A stretch of 64,000 nt of DNA from a bacterium. Its GTDB lineage: Bacteria; Myxococcota_A; Bradymonadia; UBA7976; UBA1532. The notes beneath the pieces were generated by a model. That model did no database searches and was not told where the DNA came from. It was given only the letters and a program-made list of their open reading frames with translations. The stretch lies in contig JAUHYW010000033.1 in NCBI GenBank assembly GCA_030426085.1, positions 1 through 64,000 on the forward strand. Reading direction: 5' to 3'. Numbering within the stretch: position 1 is the first letter of the stretch; each line of letters starts with the position of its first letter. Shown here in pieces: positions 8,104-15,819 of the stretch. Both the position numbers and the translations under genes were made by a program.

Positions 8104-9257
8104 ATGGCGAACACGAACCCCCACGACGCGCTCTTCAAAGCGACCTTCTCCGCGCCCCGCCGGGCGGCGGACGTGCTGCGGCGGCAGCCCCCGCCCGACG
8201 TGGCCGACCGCATCGACTGGAGCACCCTCGAGCGGGTGCCGGCCGAGTCCATCGGGCAGGACCTCACCGCGCGGCGGGCCGACCTGATCTTCCGAGCCCG
8301 CATCGGCGAGCAGACGGCGTTCTTCCTGCTGTTCGAGCACCAGTCGTCGGTCGATCCGCTGATGCCGGTCCGGGTCTACATCTACATCAGCCGCATCTGG
8401 GAGGGCTGGCTGCGCGAGCACCCGAACGCGGGCTACGTGCCCGCCGTGCTGCCCGTCGTGCTCTACCACGGCGAGCGCCCCTGGACCGCCCCACTCGATC
8501 TGCACGCCTTGTTCGATCTGCCCGACCCGCTGAAGGCCGGCCTGGGCCCGCACCTGCCCGCGCTCCGGCTGCTGGTCGACGATCTGACCCGGTCCTCGGA
8601 GGACGAGATCGAGGCCTCGACCCGCGATGCGCTGGTCACCTGCTGCCTGCTGGCGCTCAAGACGGCGGCCTACGGCTCGAAGCATGTGATCCCGGATCGA
8701 CTGATCGAGCACCTCAACCGGGCGGCGCGGGCCGAGGAGGTCATGGATGGCGTCGTGCAGACCCTGCATTACCTCTACAGGCTCCGGAAGGAAATTACTC
8801 GGACAGCGAGGGCGTGAGCTCGGCCCCCAGTCGCCAGCGCCCCCACAGCCGGCGACGCAGTCGCACCAGAGGTGCGGCGAGGAGCAGGCGAGGAGGAAAG
8901 CGGCGAATGGGGGTCGAGATCGCGGCCGCAGCCCGAGAAATTTCCTGACGGAGCCATACTGTGGCCGATATCTCACCCGGTACGCTCGAGCCCCGCGTGG
9001 CCGAGTCGCTGCCCGAGCACAAGCGGAGGATCATCATGAGCACCGCCGAGCGATTGCGAGCCGAGGGCCGCGCCGAGGGCGAGGCCAAGGGCCGGGCCGA
9101 GGGCCGGGCCGCGAGCCTGTCGCGGCTGCTGGCGCAGCGCTTCGGCCCCCTGCCGGCGTCGGCGCAGCTTCGAATTCGTACGGCCGACATCGACACCCTC
9201 GACCGCTGGCTCGGGCGCCTGCTCTCCGCGCCCGACCTCGACGCCGTCTTCGAATGA
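8104..9257 (+). pseudogene. Rpn family PD-(D/E)XK nuclease gene split by a MITE
   Basis: The ATG at 8104 opens a complete N-terminus (MANTNPHDALFKATFSAPRR), including RRADLIF and FFLLFEHQS, the acidic and E-x-Q positions of the nuclease site. Up to DGVVQTLHYLY the sequence is nearly identical to the gene at 1-782. At 8778 the frame enters a 176-bp insert and stops at 8815-8817 after RLRKEITRTARA. The native sequence resumes at 8957 as TACTGTGGCCGATATCTCAC (VADISPGTLEPRVAESL) and runs to 9257 with the usual C-terminus. A separate C-terminal peptide from GTG 8961 (98 codons) is possible. The catalytic domain (~225 aa) is intact, so the truncated product may keep activity. It is divergent from TIR-nSTAND copy 2. 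Confidence 0.85.
8780..8955 (+). mobile_element. MITE-like palindromic element, copy 1 (176 bp)
   Basis: It starts GGCTCCGGAAGGAAATTACT and its right end, reverse-complemented, is GGCTCCGTCAGGAAATTTCT, giving terminal inverted repeats of ~23 bp with three mismatches. Comparison with the uninterrupted paralogous site near 480 shows the insertion split CTCTA/TACTG, with TA on both sides, as expected for a TA-targeting (IS630/mariner-like) element. It encodes no transposase. The interior matches 20054-20287 in reverse orientation. It disrupts the Rpn reading frame. Confidence 0.8.
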
Positions 9258-9338
9258 GCATCGCCCGCCGATACGCGCCCGTGTGAGGGCTGGCCAGCGG
9301 CGGTGAGGTGGCTCGGCGATTCGGGTCGGGTCGCCCGC

Positions 9339-9932
9339 CTACTTGTCGAAGGGCGGCGGCAGCCGGATCGGCGTCCCGCCGGGCGTCATCGACAGCAGTT
9401 GCAGCGTGATGTAGGCCGACAGCCCCCACAGGGTCTCGCCGTCCCAGTCGAAGTAGTACAGGGGCCATGTGCGCCCGGTGTCGTCCGGGCGCAGCTTCGT
9501 CACCCAGTCGTCGGCCACCCGCAGCGCGGGCAGGGGGATGTCGAAGATGCGGGCCACCTCGAGCGGGGCCGGGGTCAGCGGGGGCAGGTCGCGCACGACG
9601 CCGACGACCGGGGTGACCAGGGTCCGCATGTCCTTGGCCGGGATGTCGTCGAGCAGGCCGATGACGTCGACCCGGTCGGCGGGCAGGGCGATCTCTTCGC
9701 GGGCCTCGCGCAGCGCGGTGTGCACGATGTCCCGGTCGTCGGGGTCGGCCCGGCCGCCGGGGAAGGCCACCTGCCCCGAGTGGCTGATGCCCGCGGTGCG
9801 CCGGGTGAGCAGCAGCCGCAGCGGGCCGGCGCCGTCGTCGATGAGCGGCACGAGCACCGCCGCCCGGGTCTTCGAGGGCCAGACGTGGCGCTCGCGGGCC
9901 TCGATGCGGGCCCGGATGGCGTCGATGACCAC
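9339..9932 (-). CDS. NUDIX hydrolase, CoA pyrophosphatase family
   Basis: A 197-aa protein. The NUDIX signature is GGRADPDDRDIVHTALREAR followed directly by EEIAL, giving the G-x5-E-x7-R-E-U-x-E-E-x-G-U arrangement with a D in the first acidic position. The preceding RRTAGISHSGQVAFPGG is the block that marks CoA/acyl-CoA diphosphatases (UPF0035 motif). Family members cleave CoA to phosphopantetheine and 3',5'-ADP. It is 4 bp downstream of the uridine kinase gene on the same strand, so the two are probably co-transcribed. The length is normal for the family. Confidence 0.88.
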   Translation of the reverse strand: MVIDAIRARIEARERHVWPSKTRAAVLVPLIDDGAGPLRLLLTRRTAGISHSGQVAFPGGRADPDDRDIVHTALREAREEIALPADRVDVIGLLDDIPAKDMRTLVTPVVGVVRDLPPLTPAPLEVARIFDIPLPALRVADDWVTKLRPDDTGRTWPLYYFDWDGETLWGLSAYITLQLLSMTPGGTPIRLPPPFDK

Positions 9933-9936
9933 CGGC

Positions 9937-10578
9937 TCAGCCGACCGTCTCGAGCTCGCCGCCCCGCGCGGCGCGTTCGAGGCGGCGCTTGAGGCCGTCG
10001 GAGACCATCGCGATGGCCACCCGGTTGCGCCCGCCCCGAGGGATGACGACGTCGGCGTGGCGCCGCGAGGGGTGCACGAAGGTCAGGTGCATCGGGCGCA
10101 CGGTGGCTTCGTACTGGCCGAGCACGTGCTCCATGGTGCGCCCCCGCTCGTGGGTGTCCCGCCGCAGCCGCCGCATGAGCCGGATGTCGTCGTCGGTGTC
10201 GACGAAGATCTTGACGTCCATCAGGTCGCGCAGGGCCCCGTTCTCGAGCACCAGGATGCCCTCGACGATGATGAGCGGGGCCGGGTGCACCAGCACCGTC
10301 TCGGTCTTCCGCACCGACTCGGTGTAGCTGTAGACCGGCTGGAGGACCGGCTCACCGGCCGCGAGCGCCTCGACGTGCTGCACGAGCAGGTCGGTGTCGA
10401 AGGCGTCGGGGTGGTCGAAGTTGACCTGTCGCCGGGCGTCGAGGCTCAGGTGACTCAGGTCGCGGTAGTAGGAGTCGTGCTCCAGGTACGCGACCCGCTT
10501 GCGGCCTACCCGGTCGGCGATGGCCCGGGCCACCGTGGTCTTGCCCGAGCCGGTCCCGCCGGCGATGCCCAACACCAC
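9937..10578 (-). CDS. udk: Uridine kinase
   Basis: A 213-aa protein. The start is taken at the GTG 10578-10576 (VVLGIAGGTGSGKTTVARAI), with AGGAG about 20 nt upstream; no ATG lies close by. The P-loop is GGTGSGKTT, followed by YLEHDSYYRDLSHL and VNFDHPDAFDTDLL, which are typical of the uridine/cytidine kinase nucleoside-binding site, and IIVEGILVL and RRLRRDTHERGRT of the LID region. It phosphorylates uridine and cytidine in pyrimidine salvage. Divergently oriented from the AAA+ gene; the 149-bp spacer has a GGGGG/CCCCC inverted repeat (10624-10661). Confidence 0.9.
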   Translation of the reverse strand: MVLGIAGGTGSGKTTVARAIADRVGRKRVAYLEHDSYYRDLSHLSLDARRQVNFDHPDAFDTDLLVQHVEALAAGEPVLQPVYSYTESVRKTETVLVHPAPLIIVEGILVLENGALRDLMDVKIFVDTDDDIRLMRRLRRDTHERGRTMEHVLGQYEATVRPMHLTFVHPSRRHADVVIPRGGRNRVAIAMVSDGLKRRLERAARGGELETVG

Positions 10579-10623
10579 GCTCGCTGCCAACCTCGGCTCC
10601 TGTGGGCAGGGGTTTTCTTCGGA

Positions 10624-10661
10624 TCGGGGGGTCGCTAGAGTACCGCTGCTCGATCCCCCGA
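10624..10661. promoter_or_regulatory. Inverted repeat in udk/AAA+ divergent spacer
   Basis: TCGGGGG at 10624-10630 pairs with CCCCCGA at 10655-10661 around a 24-bp centre that contains TAGAGT (plus strand) and its complement ACTCTA, usable as a -10 element. It is the only symmetric feature in the spacer between the divergent starts, so it is a reasonable operator or promoter region, though unproven. Confidence 0.3.
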
Positions 10662-10727
10662 AAATCCGGCCGGAAGTAGCACGGTCGGCGCGACACCGGC
10701 AACCCGCAGCGTGGATTGGAATCACCC

Positions 10728-13334
10728 GTGACCCGCAGCCCCGAGCTCGAACAGGTCCACCGGGAGGCCCTCGACATCGCCCACGCCGCCGGGCAGCGGC
10801 TGTCGAGCGCGCACCTGCTGCTGGCGATGTTCACCGTGCCCAACCTCGCCGAGCTGCTGCTGCTCGAGCGGGACGTCAACGAAGAGACGCTGCTGGCGTG
10901 CATGAGCCGCCTCGAGCGCGAGCCGCCCGATACGCTGGACGCCCTCGGGGCCCGCAGCCGGCAGATCGCCCGGAGCTGCGACGCCGACGCGGCCGACTGC
11001 CTGCACCTGCTCGCGGCGTGCACCGGGCAGCCGAAGTCGTTCGCCTACCGGCTGCTCGAGCGCACCGGGGTCGACATGCAGCAGCTCAGCGAGACCGCCC
11101 GGCGCTACGCGACCCACGGGGTGCCCCAGCGGCTCCTGCGGGCCGGGGCGGCGCTGCGGATGGACGACGCCGAGGTGCAGGCCCGCGATACGCTGGAGTA
11201 CGCCACGCTGGGGGTGCCGGTCGACCGCGACACGGCGCTCGATCTGCCGGCGGTGGGCGGCGAGACGGTCCAGGCGCCCAGCCTGCACCGCACGACCGGG
11301 CGCCACGCGGTGCGGCGGGGCTTCGTCGAGCCGATGGCCCGCCACCGGCGCGACCGCCGCTCGGAGAACCCGGGGCGGCGGCAGGCCGACAAGCAGGGCA
11401 TCGGCGGCGGGCGGCGGCGCGGCGACAAGATCAGCGCGCCGGTCGAAGAGGCGCAGCCGCCGAGCGCGCCGGAGCCGGAGGCGCCCGAGGTCGACGACCG
11501 CCCGGACGACGAGATCCCGAGCCCGTTCGTGCTCAACCGGGAGCGGTTCCCGACGCTGACCCGCCTGGGGCGCAACCTGAGCCACCTGGCGTGGCTGGGG
11601 CGCTTCGACCCGGTGTTCGGGCGCGAGGCCGAGATCGAGCAGACCCTGGACGTGCTGCACAAGCGGCGCAGCAACAACCCGTGCCTCGTCGGCGAGCCGG
11701 GGGTGGGCAAGACCGCCATTGTGGAGGGGGTCGCCACCCGCCTCGCCGAGCTGCACGCGCAGCGGCGGGGGTCGGGGGCGGCGCCGGAGCGGGTGATCAT
11801 CCAGGTCGACATGGGGGCCATCATGGCCGGCACCCACCTGCGGGGCGCGCTGGCCGAGCGGCTGCGCGACTTGCAGGACGAGGTGCGCGGGGCCGCGGGG
11901 CGGGTGGTGATCTTCATCGACGAGATCCACACCCTGGTCGGGGCCGGCGGGGGCGATGGGCACGACGCGGCCAACGAGCTGAAGGCGGCGCTGGCCCGGG
12001 GCGAGTTCCCCTGCATCGGCGCGACGACGGTCGACGAGTACCGGGAGGGCATCGAGTCCGATCCGGCGATCGAGCGGCGGTTCACCGCGGTGCAGGTCGA
12101 CGAGCCGGACGAGGCGGCGACGCTGCGCATCGTGGCCGGGGTGGCCGATCGCTACGCGGCCCACCACGGGGTGGCCTACGCCCCCGAGGCCATCGAGGCG
12201 GCGGTGCGGCTGGGGCGGCGCTATCTGCACGAGCGCTGCGACCCCGACAAGTCGCTGGGCGTGCTCGATCTGGCGGGCGCGGTGGCCCGGCGGCAGGGCG
12301 GTCCGGTCGATCGGCGGGCGGTGGCCGAGGTCATCAGCCGCATGGCCCGGGTGCCGGTCGAGCACCTGATGGTCGACGATCCGCAGCGGTTCCTCGAGAT
12401 GGAGGATCGCCTCGGGCAGCACATCATCGGTCAGCGGCACGTCCTGAAACGGGTCGCCGAGACCATCCGCCGCAACCTCGCCGGCTTCGCCGGGGGGCGA
12501 CCCATCGGCTCGTTCTTGTTCCTGGGGCCGACCGGGGTCGGCAAGACCGAGGCGGTCAAGGCGCTGGCGCGGTTCCTGTTCGGCAGCCGCGACGCGCTGG
12601 TGCGCTTCGACATGAGCGAGTACCTCGAGGCGCACTCGGTGTCCCGGCTCATCGGCTCGCCGCCGGGCTACGTGGGGCACGCGGAGGGCGGGCAGCTCAC
12701 CGACCGCATCCGCCGCCGGCCGTACCAGGTCGTGCTGTTCGACGAGATCGAGAAGAGCCACCGCGATGTGTGGAACCTGCTGCTCCAGATCCTCGACGAC
12801 GGGCGGCTGACCGACGGGCGGGGGCGCACGGTCGACTTCGCGAACACGGTGGTCGTGATGACCAGCAACCTGGGCGCCGAGGCGTTCGCGGTCGAGAAGG
12901 CGGTCGGCTTCGCCCCGGCGGCGGCGGTCGATCCCGAGTCGCGGCGGGCGCGGGCGCTCGACACGGCGAAGGCGGCCTTCCCCCCCGAGCTGTGGAATCG
13001 CATCGAGTGCCGGCTGGTCTTCGACCCGCTCGCCCGGGACGAGGTGGCCCGGGTGGCCCGGCTTCAGCTCGCCGATCGGGCGCGGCTGCTGGAGAGCGAG
13101 CGGGGCATCACGTTCGCGGTCTCCGACGCGGCGATCACGGTGCTGATCGACGCCGGGGGCTACGATCCGGGGCTGGGCGCCCGCCCGATGCGGCAGGCCA
13201 TCGCTCGGCGGGTCGAGACGCCGCTGGCCGAGAAGATCCTGTCGGGCACGCTGCGCCGGGGGCAGCACGTCGAGGTCGACGCCGAGGGCGACCGGCTGGT
13301 GTTCGCCGTGCAGGACGGGCCGGTGGACGCCTGA
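10728..13334 (+). CDS. ClpA/ClpC-like AAA+ ATPase without middle domain
   Basis: An 868-aa protein from GTG 10728 (TTG 10716 is the alternative). The N-terminal region (~1-140; LEQVHREALDIAHAAGQRLS, SSAHLLLAMF) is a Clp N-domain. A ~130-residue Arg/Pro/Glu-rich linker follows. AAA domain 1 has GEPGVGKTA and FIDEIHTLVGAGGG; AAA domain 2 has GPTGVGKTE, LFDEIEKSH and the arginine-finger helix, then a Clp D2-small domain ending LVFAVQDG. No coiled-coil M-domain lies between the AAA modules, as in ClpA rather than ClpB. KAVGFAPA after MTSNLGAEAF sits where the ClpP-binding (I/L/V)-G-(F/L) loop occurs, so a protease partner is possible. It is probably a cytosolic unfoldase. Confidence 0.85.
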   Translation: MTRSPELEQVHREALDIAHAAGQRLSSAHLLLAMFTVPNLAELLLLERDVNEETLLACMSRLEREPPDTLDALGARSRQIARSCDADAADCLHLLAACTGQPKSFAYRLLERTGVDMQQLSETARRYATHGVPQRLLRAGAALRMDDAEVQARDTLEYATLGVPVDRDTALDLPAVGGETVQAPSLHRTTGRHAVRRGFVEPMARHRRDRRSENPGRRQADKQGIGGGRRRGDKISAPVEEAQPPSAPEPEAPEVDDRPDDEIPSPFVLNRERFPTLTRLGRNLSHLAWLGRFDPVFGREAEIEQTLDVLHKRRSNNPCLVGEPGVGKTAIVEGVATRLAELHAQRRGSGAAPERVIIQVDMGAIMAGTHLRGALAERLRDLQDEVRGAAGRVVIFIDEIHTLVGAGGGDGHDAANELKAALARGEFPCIGATTVDEYREGIESDPAIERRFTAVQVDEPDEAATLRIVAGVADRYAAHHGVAYAPEAIEAAVRLGRRYLHERCDPDKSLGVLDLAGAVARRQGGPVDRRAVAEVISRMARVPVEHLMVDDPQRFLEMEDRLGQHIIGQRHVLKRVAETIRRNLAGFAGGRPIGSFLFLGPTGVGKTEAVKALARFLFGSRDALVRFDMSEYLEAHSVSRLIGSPPGYVGHAEGGQLTDRIRRRPYQVVLFDEIEKSHRDVWNLLLQILDDGRLTDGRGRTVDFANTVVVMTSNLGAEAFAVEKAVGFAPAAAVDPESRRARALDTAKAAFPPELWNRIECRLVFDPLARDEVARVARLQLADRARLLESERGITFAVSDAAITVLIDAGGYDPGLGARPMRQAIARRVETPLAEKILSGTLRRGQHVEVDAEGDRLVFAVQDGPVDA

Positions 13335-13366
13335 AGCGCACCCGCCCTTCGCACTATGCTGCGGCC

Positions 13367-14236
13367 ATGCGCTGCCGATACGCCGTCATACTGATGCTGA
13401 GCCTGTCCGCCTGCGACGGGGACGTCGCCCCCACGGGGGACGCCGCGGCCGAGATCGACCGCGGCCTCGACGCGGGCGCTGACGCCGGGCCCGACGCGAC
13501 GCCCGATATGCAGCCCCGGCCGGACAGGGCGCTCGACGCCGCCTCCGACCCCGATGGGTCGCCCCCGGACGCGACGCTCGACGCCACGGTCGATGCCGAG
13601 GTGGACGCCACGCTCGACGCCGAGGCGGATGTCATGCCCGACGCCGAGGCCGACGCCGCGCCGCCGGACGCCCTGCCCGATCGCAGACCGCTGCCCGACC
13701 TCGGGCCGCCGCGAGAGCAGTGCTTCGGCGGCGTGGACGACGACGGTGACGGGCTGATCGACTGCGCCGATCCCGACTGCCGGCCGTCGGCGTCGTGCTT
13801 CGAGGCTCGCGAGGACTGCGCCAACGGGGTCGACGACGACGGCGACCTGCGGGCCGACTGCGACGACCGCTACTGCCTGGCCGACCCCGGCTGCCCGCCG
13901 CCGGACGTCGCGCCGTTCACCGCCGCCGAGCTGCAAGCCCGCTTCGACTTCGAGTGCGCCGAGTGCCACGGGCCGGTCGATCCGTTCTCGTCGCTCGACC
14001 TGAGCGCGCCGTTCGAAGAGGCGGTGGTCGACGTGCAGTCGGTGCAGGTGCCGCTGCCGCTGATCAAGCCCGGGGCCCGGGGCGAGAGCTTCCTGTACCT
14101 CAAGATCACGTTCCGCCACCTCGAGGTCGGCGGCGACGGCGAGGGCATGCCGCCGGCGTTCGAGGGCTACCCCCCGTGGAGCGCCGAGGAGGCCGAGCGG
14201 CTCGGGCGATGGATCGACGGGCTGGGCACGCAGTAG
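13367..14236 (+). CDS. Lipoprotein with Asp/Ala linker and a C-terminal haem-binding-like domain
   Basis: A 289-aa protein; the ATG 13367 follows a TATGCT -10-like sequence. Signal and lipobox MRCRYAVILMLSLSACDGD place the lipid-modified Cys at residue 16. Residues ~20-115 are an Asp/Ala/Pro linker of short repeats (DATLDATVDAEVDATLDAEA). Two CxxGxDDDxDGLxDCxDxDC units (FGGVDDDGDGLIDCADPDC, ANGVDDDGDLRADC) resemble the metal-binding MopE-type repeat. The C-terminal domain has a single CAECH motif (FECAECHGPVDPFSSLDLS), as in surface c-type cytochromes, and ends with a helix around WSAEEAERLGRWIDG. Envelope location is confident; the redox role is inferred. Confidence 0.78.
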   Translation: MRCRYAVILMLSLSACDGDVAPTGDAAAEIDRGLDAGADAGPDATPDMQPRPDRALDAASDPDGSPPDATLDATVDAEVDATLDAEADVMPDAEADAAPPDALPDRRPLPDLGPPREQCFGGVDDDGDGLIDCADPDCRPSASCFEAREDCANGVDDDGDLRADCDDRYCLADPGCPPPDVAPFTAAELQARFDFECAECHGPVDPFSSLDLSAPFEEAVVDVQSVQVPLPLIKPGARGESFLYLKITFRHLEVGGDGEGMPPAFEGYPPWSAEEAERLGRWIDGLGTQ

Positions 14237-14460
14237 CCGGCTGAGGGTCCAGCCCGGCGGGACACCCCGGTCCCGGAGGCGGGCGAGGGTGGGACCGGCG
14301 CGTCCCATCGGCTGGGGTCGGGCGACCCGAGGCGCGGCGGACCCGATGACCGGGGCGCCCCGCGCGGCGGGGGTCCGGGGCGGCCGGGGCGGCCGATACC
14401 GGGGGTGGCACGGATGGTGCTCTACCGTTCTGCGTAATCGCCCGCACCAGGAGCCGCCCC

Positions 14461-15798
14461 ATGCGCCGACCCATCGCGTCGACCCTGCTCACCCTGACCT
14501 GCGCCGCGTTCGCCGGCTGCGCCGACGCGCCGTCCTCGGACCCGGGCGCCGGGGCCGACGAGAAGATCATCGACGGGGAGTTCACGACGGTGCGCCCCGA
14601 GATCGGGCGCATCACGACCAACGCCGGGGCCTGCACCGCGACGTTGATCCGGGCGAACGTGCTGCTCACCGCGGCCCACTGCGTGAACTACCAGAACCTG
14701 GACGGCTACAACGGCCAGTTCCGCATCGACCTCGCCGGCGGCGGGTCGCGGACCTACACCTGGGACACCGCCCGGGTCTTCAGCCAGGATCTGGGCGCGG
14801 CCGATCTGGCGCTGCTGCGGCTGAGCGCGGCGGTCGAGCCTTCGGTGGCGACGCCGACGGGCATCGCCCAGTCGAACCCGGCCGCCGGCACCGCGCTGCG
14901 GCTCTTCGGCTACGGCTGCGGCGACCGCAACAACCTCCAGGACGCCCACCAGGGCCGCAAGCAGACCGCCAGCCTCGTGGCTGGGCAGCAGTCGTCGCGG
15001 CTGTGCCCCGGCGACTCGGGCGGGCCGGTGACCGTCGGGGATTACGGGCCGGTGTACCTGATCAACAGCGGCTACTACGTCCAGTCGGGGGCCGACATCT
15101 TCGGCAAGCCGGTGGACTATCGGAGCCAGCTCGACGGGGTGATCAACCAATGGGCCGGCGGCGCGGCGCCGGACGGTCAGGTGCCGCCCGGGCAGGATCC
15201 GCAGGCGGGCGACGTCTGCGCGCAGGAGGGGCGGTACGGCAATGGCGTCTGCGACAAGGAGTGCGCCCAGCCCGACCCCGACTGCGGGGCCGATCCGAAC
15301 ACCCCCCAGCAGCCGGACGGCCAGCAGCCGCCCGGCGGCCAGCAGCCCCCGCAGCAGGGCGACATCTGCGAGCAGGAGGGGTGGTACGGCGACGGCGTCT
15401 GCGACCAGGACTGCGCCCAGCCCGACCCCGACTGCGGGGCCGACCCGAACACCCCCCAGCAGCCGGACGGCCAGCAGCCGCCCGGCGGCCAGCAGCCCCC
15501 GCAGCAGGGTGACATCTGCGCCGAGGAGGGGTGGTACGGCGACGGCGTCTGCGACCGGGACTGCGCCCAGCCCGACCCCGACTGCGGGGCCGATCCGGGC
15601 AACCCCCAGCAGCCGCCGCAGCAGGGCGACATCTGCGCCGAGGAGGGGTGGTACGGCGACGGCGTCTGCGACCAGGACTGCGCCCAGCCCGACCCCGACT
15701 GCGGCGGGGCCGGCGGCCAGGACTGGTGCCAGATCGAGGGCTACTACGGCGACGGCTACTGCGATCCCGACTGCCCGATGCCCGACCCCGACTGCTGA
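14461..15798 (+). CDS. Trypsin-like serine protease lipoprotein with Cys-rich repeats
   Basis: A 445-aa protein; AGGAG lies 8 bp before the ATG. Signal and lipobox: STLLTLTCAAFAGC. The protease domain (~38-235) shows IIDGEF at the mature-type N-terminus, the catalytic His in LLTAAHC, Asp in AADLALL and Ser in CPGDSGGP, so the triad is complete. The C-terminal ~200 residues are five Cys-rich modules of the type CxxEGxYGDGxCDxxCxxPDPDC, separated by Pro/Gln linkers (QQPPGGQQPPQQ). Such modules are typical of myxobacterial secreted proteins and probably bind calcium or surfaces. Possible function: extracellular or outer-surface proteolysis. Confidence 0.88.
   Translation: MRRPIASTLLTLTCAAFAGCADAPSSDPGAGADEKIIDGEFTTVRPEIGRITTNAGACTATLIRANVLLTAAHCVNYQNLDGYNGQFRIDLAGGGSRTYTWDTARVFSQDLGAADLALLRLSAAVEPSVATPTGIAQSNPAAGTALRLFGYGCGDRNNLQDAHQGRKQTASLVAGQQSSRLCPGDSGGPVTVGDYGPVYLINSGYYVQSGADIFGKPVDYRSQLDGVINQWAGGAAPDGQVPPGQDPQAGDVCAQEGRYGNGVCDKECAQPDPDCGADPNTPQQPDGQQPPGGQQPPQQGDICEQEGWYGDGVCDQDCAQPDPDCGADPNTPQQPDGQQPPGGQQPPQQGDICAEEGWYGDGVCDRDCAQPDPDCGADPGNPQQPPQQGDICAEEGWYGDGVCDQDCAQPDPDCGGAGGQDWCQIEGYYGDGYCDPDCPMPDPDC
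15225..15795 (+). repeat. Tandem repeats encoding Cys-rich modules
   Basis: Units of up to 126 bp are repeated inside the protease gene, each holding GGGGTGGTACGGCGACGGCG and CCGACCCCGACTGCGG or close variants. Units 2 and 3 are nearly identical over their full length; the fourth has lost most of its Gln/Pro linker and the fifth is diverged. Copy number is likely to change by recombination. Confidence 0.8.
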
Positions 15799-15819
15799 GC
15801 CGGGCCGCGACCCGCCCGC

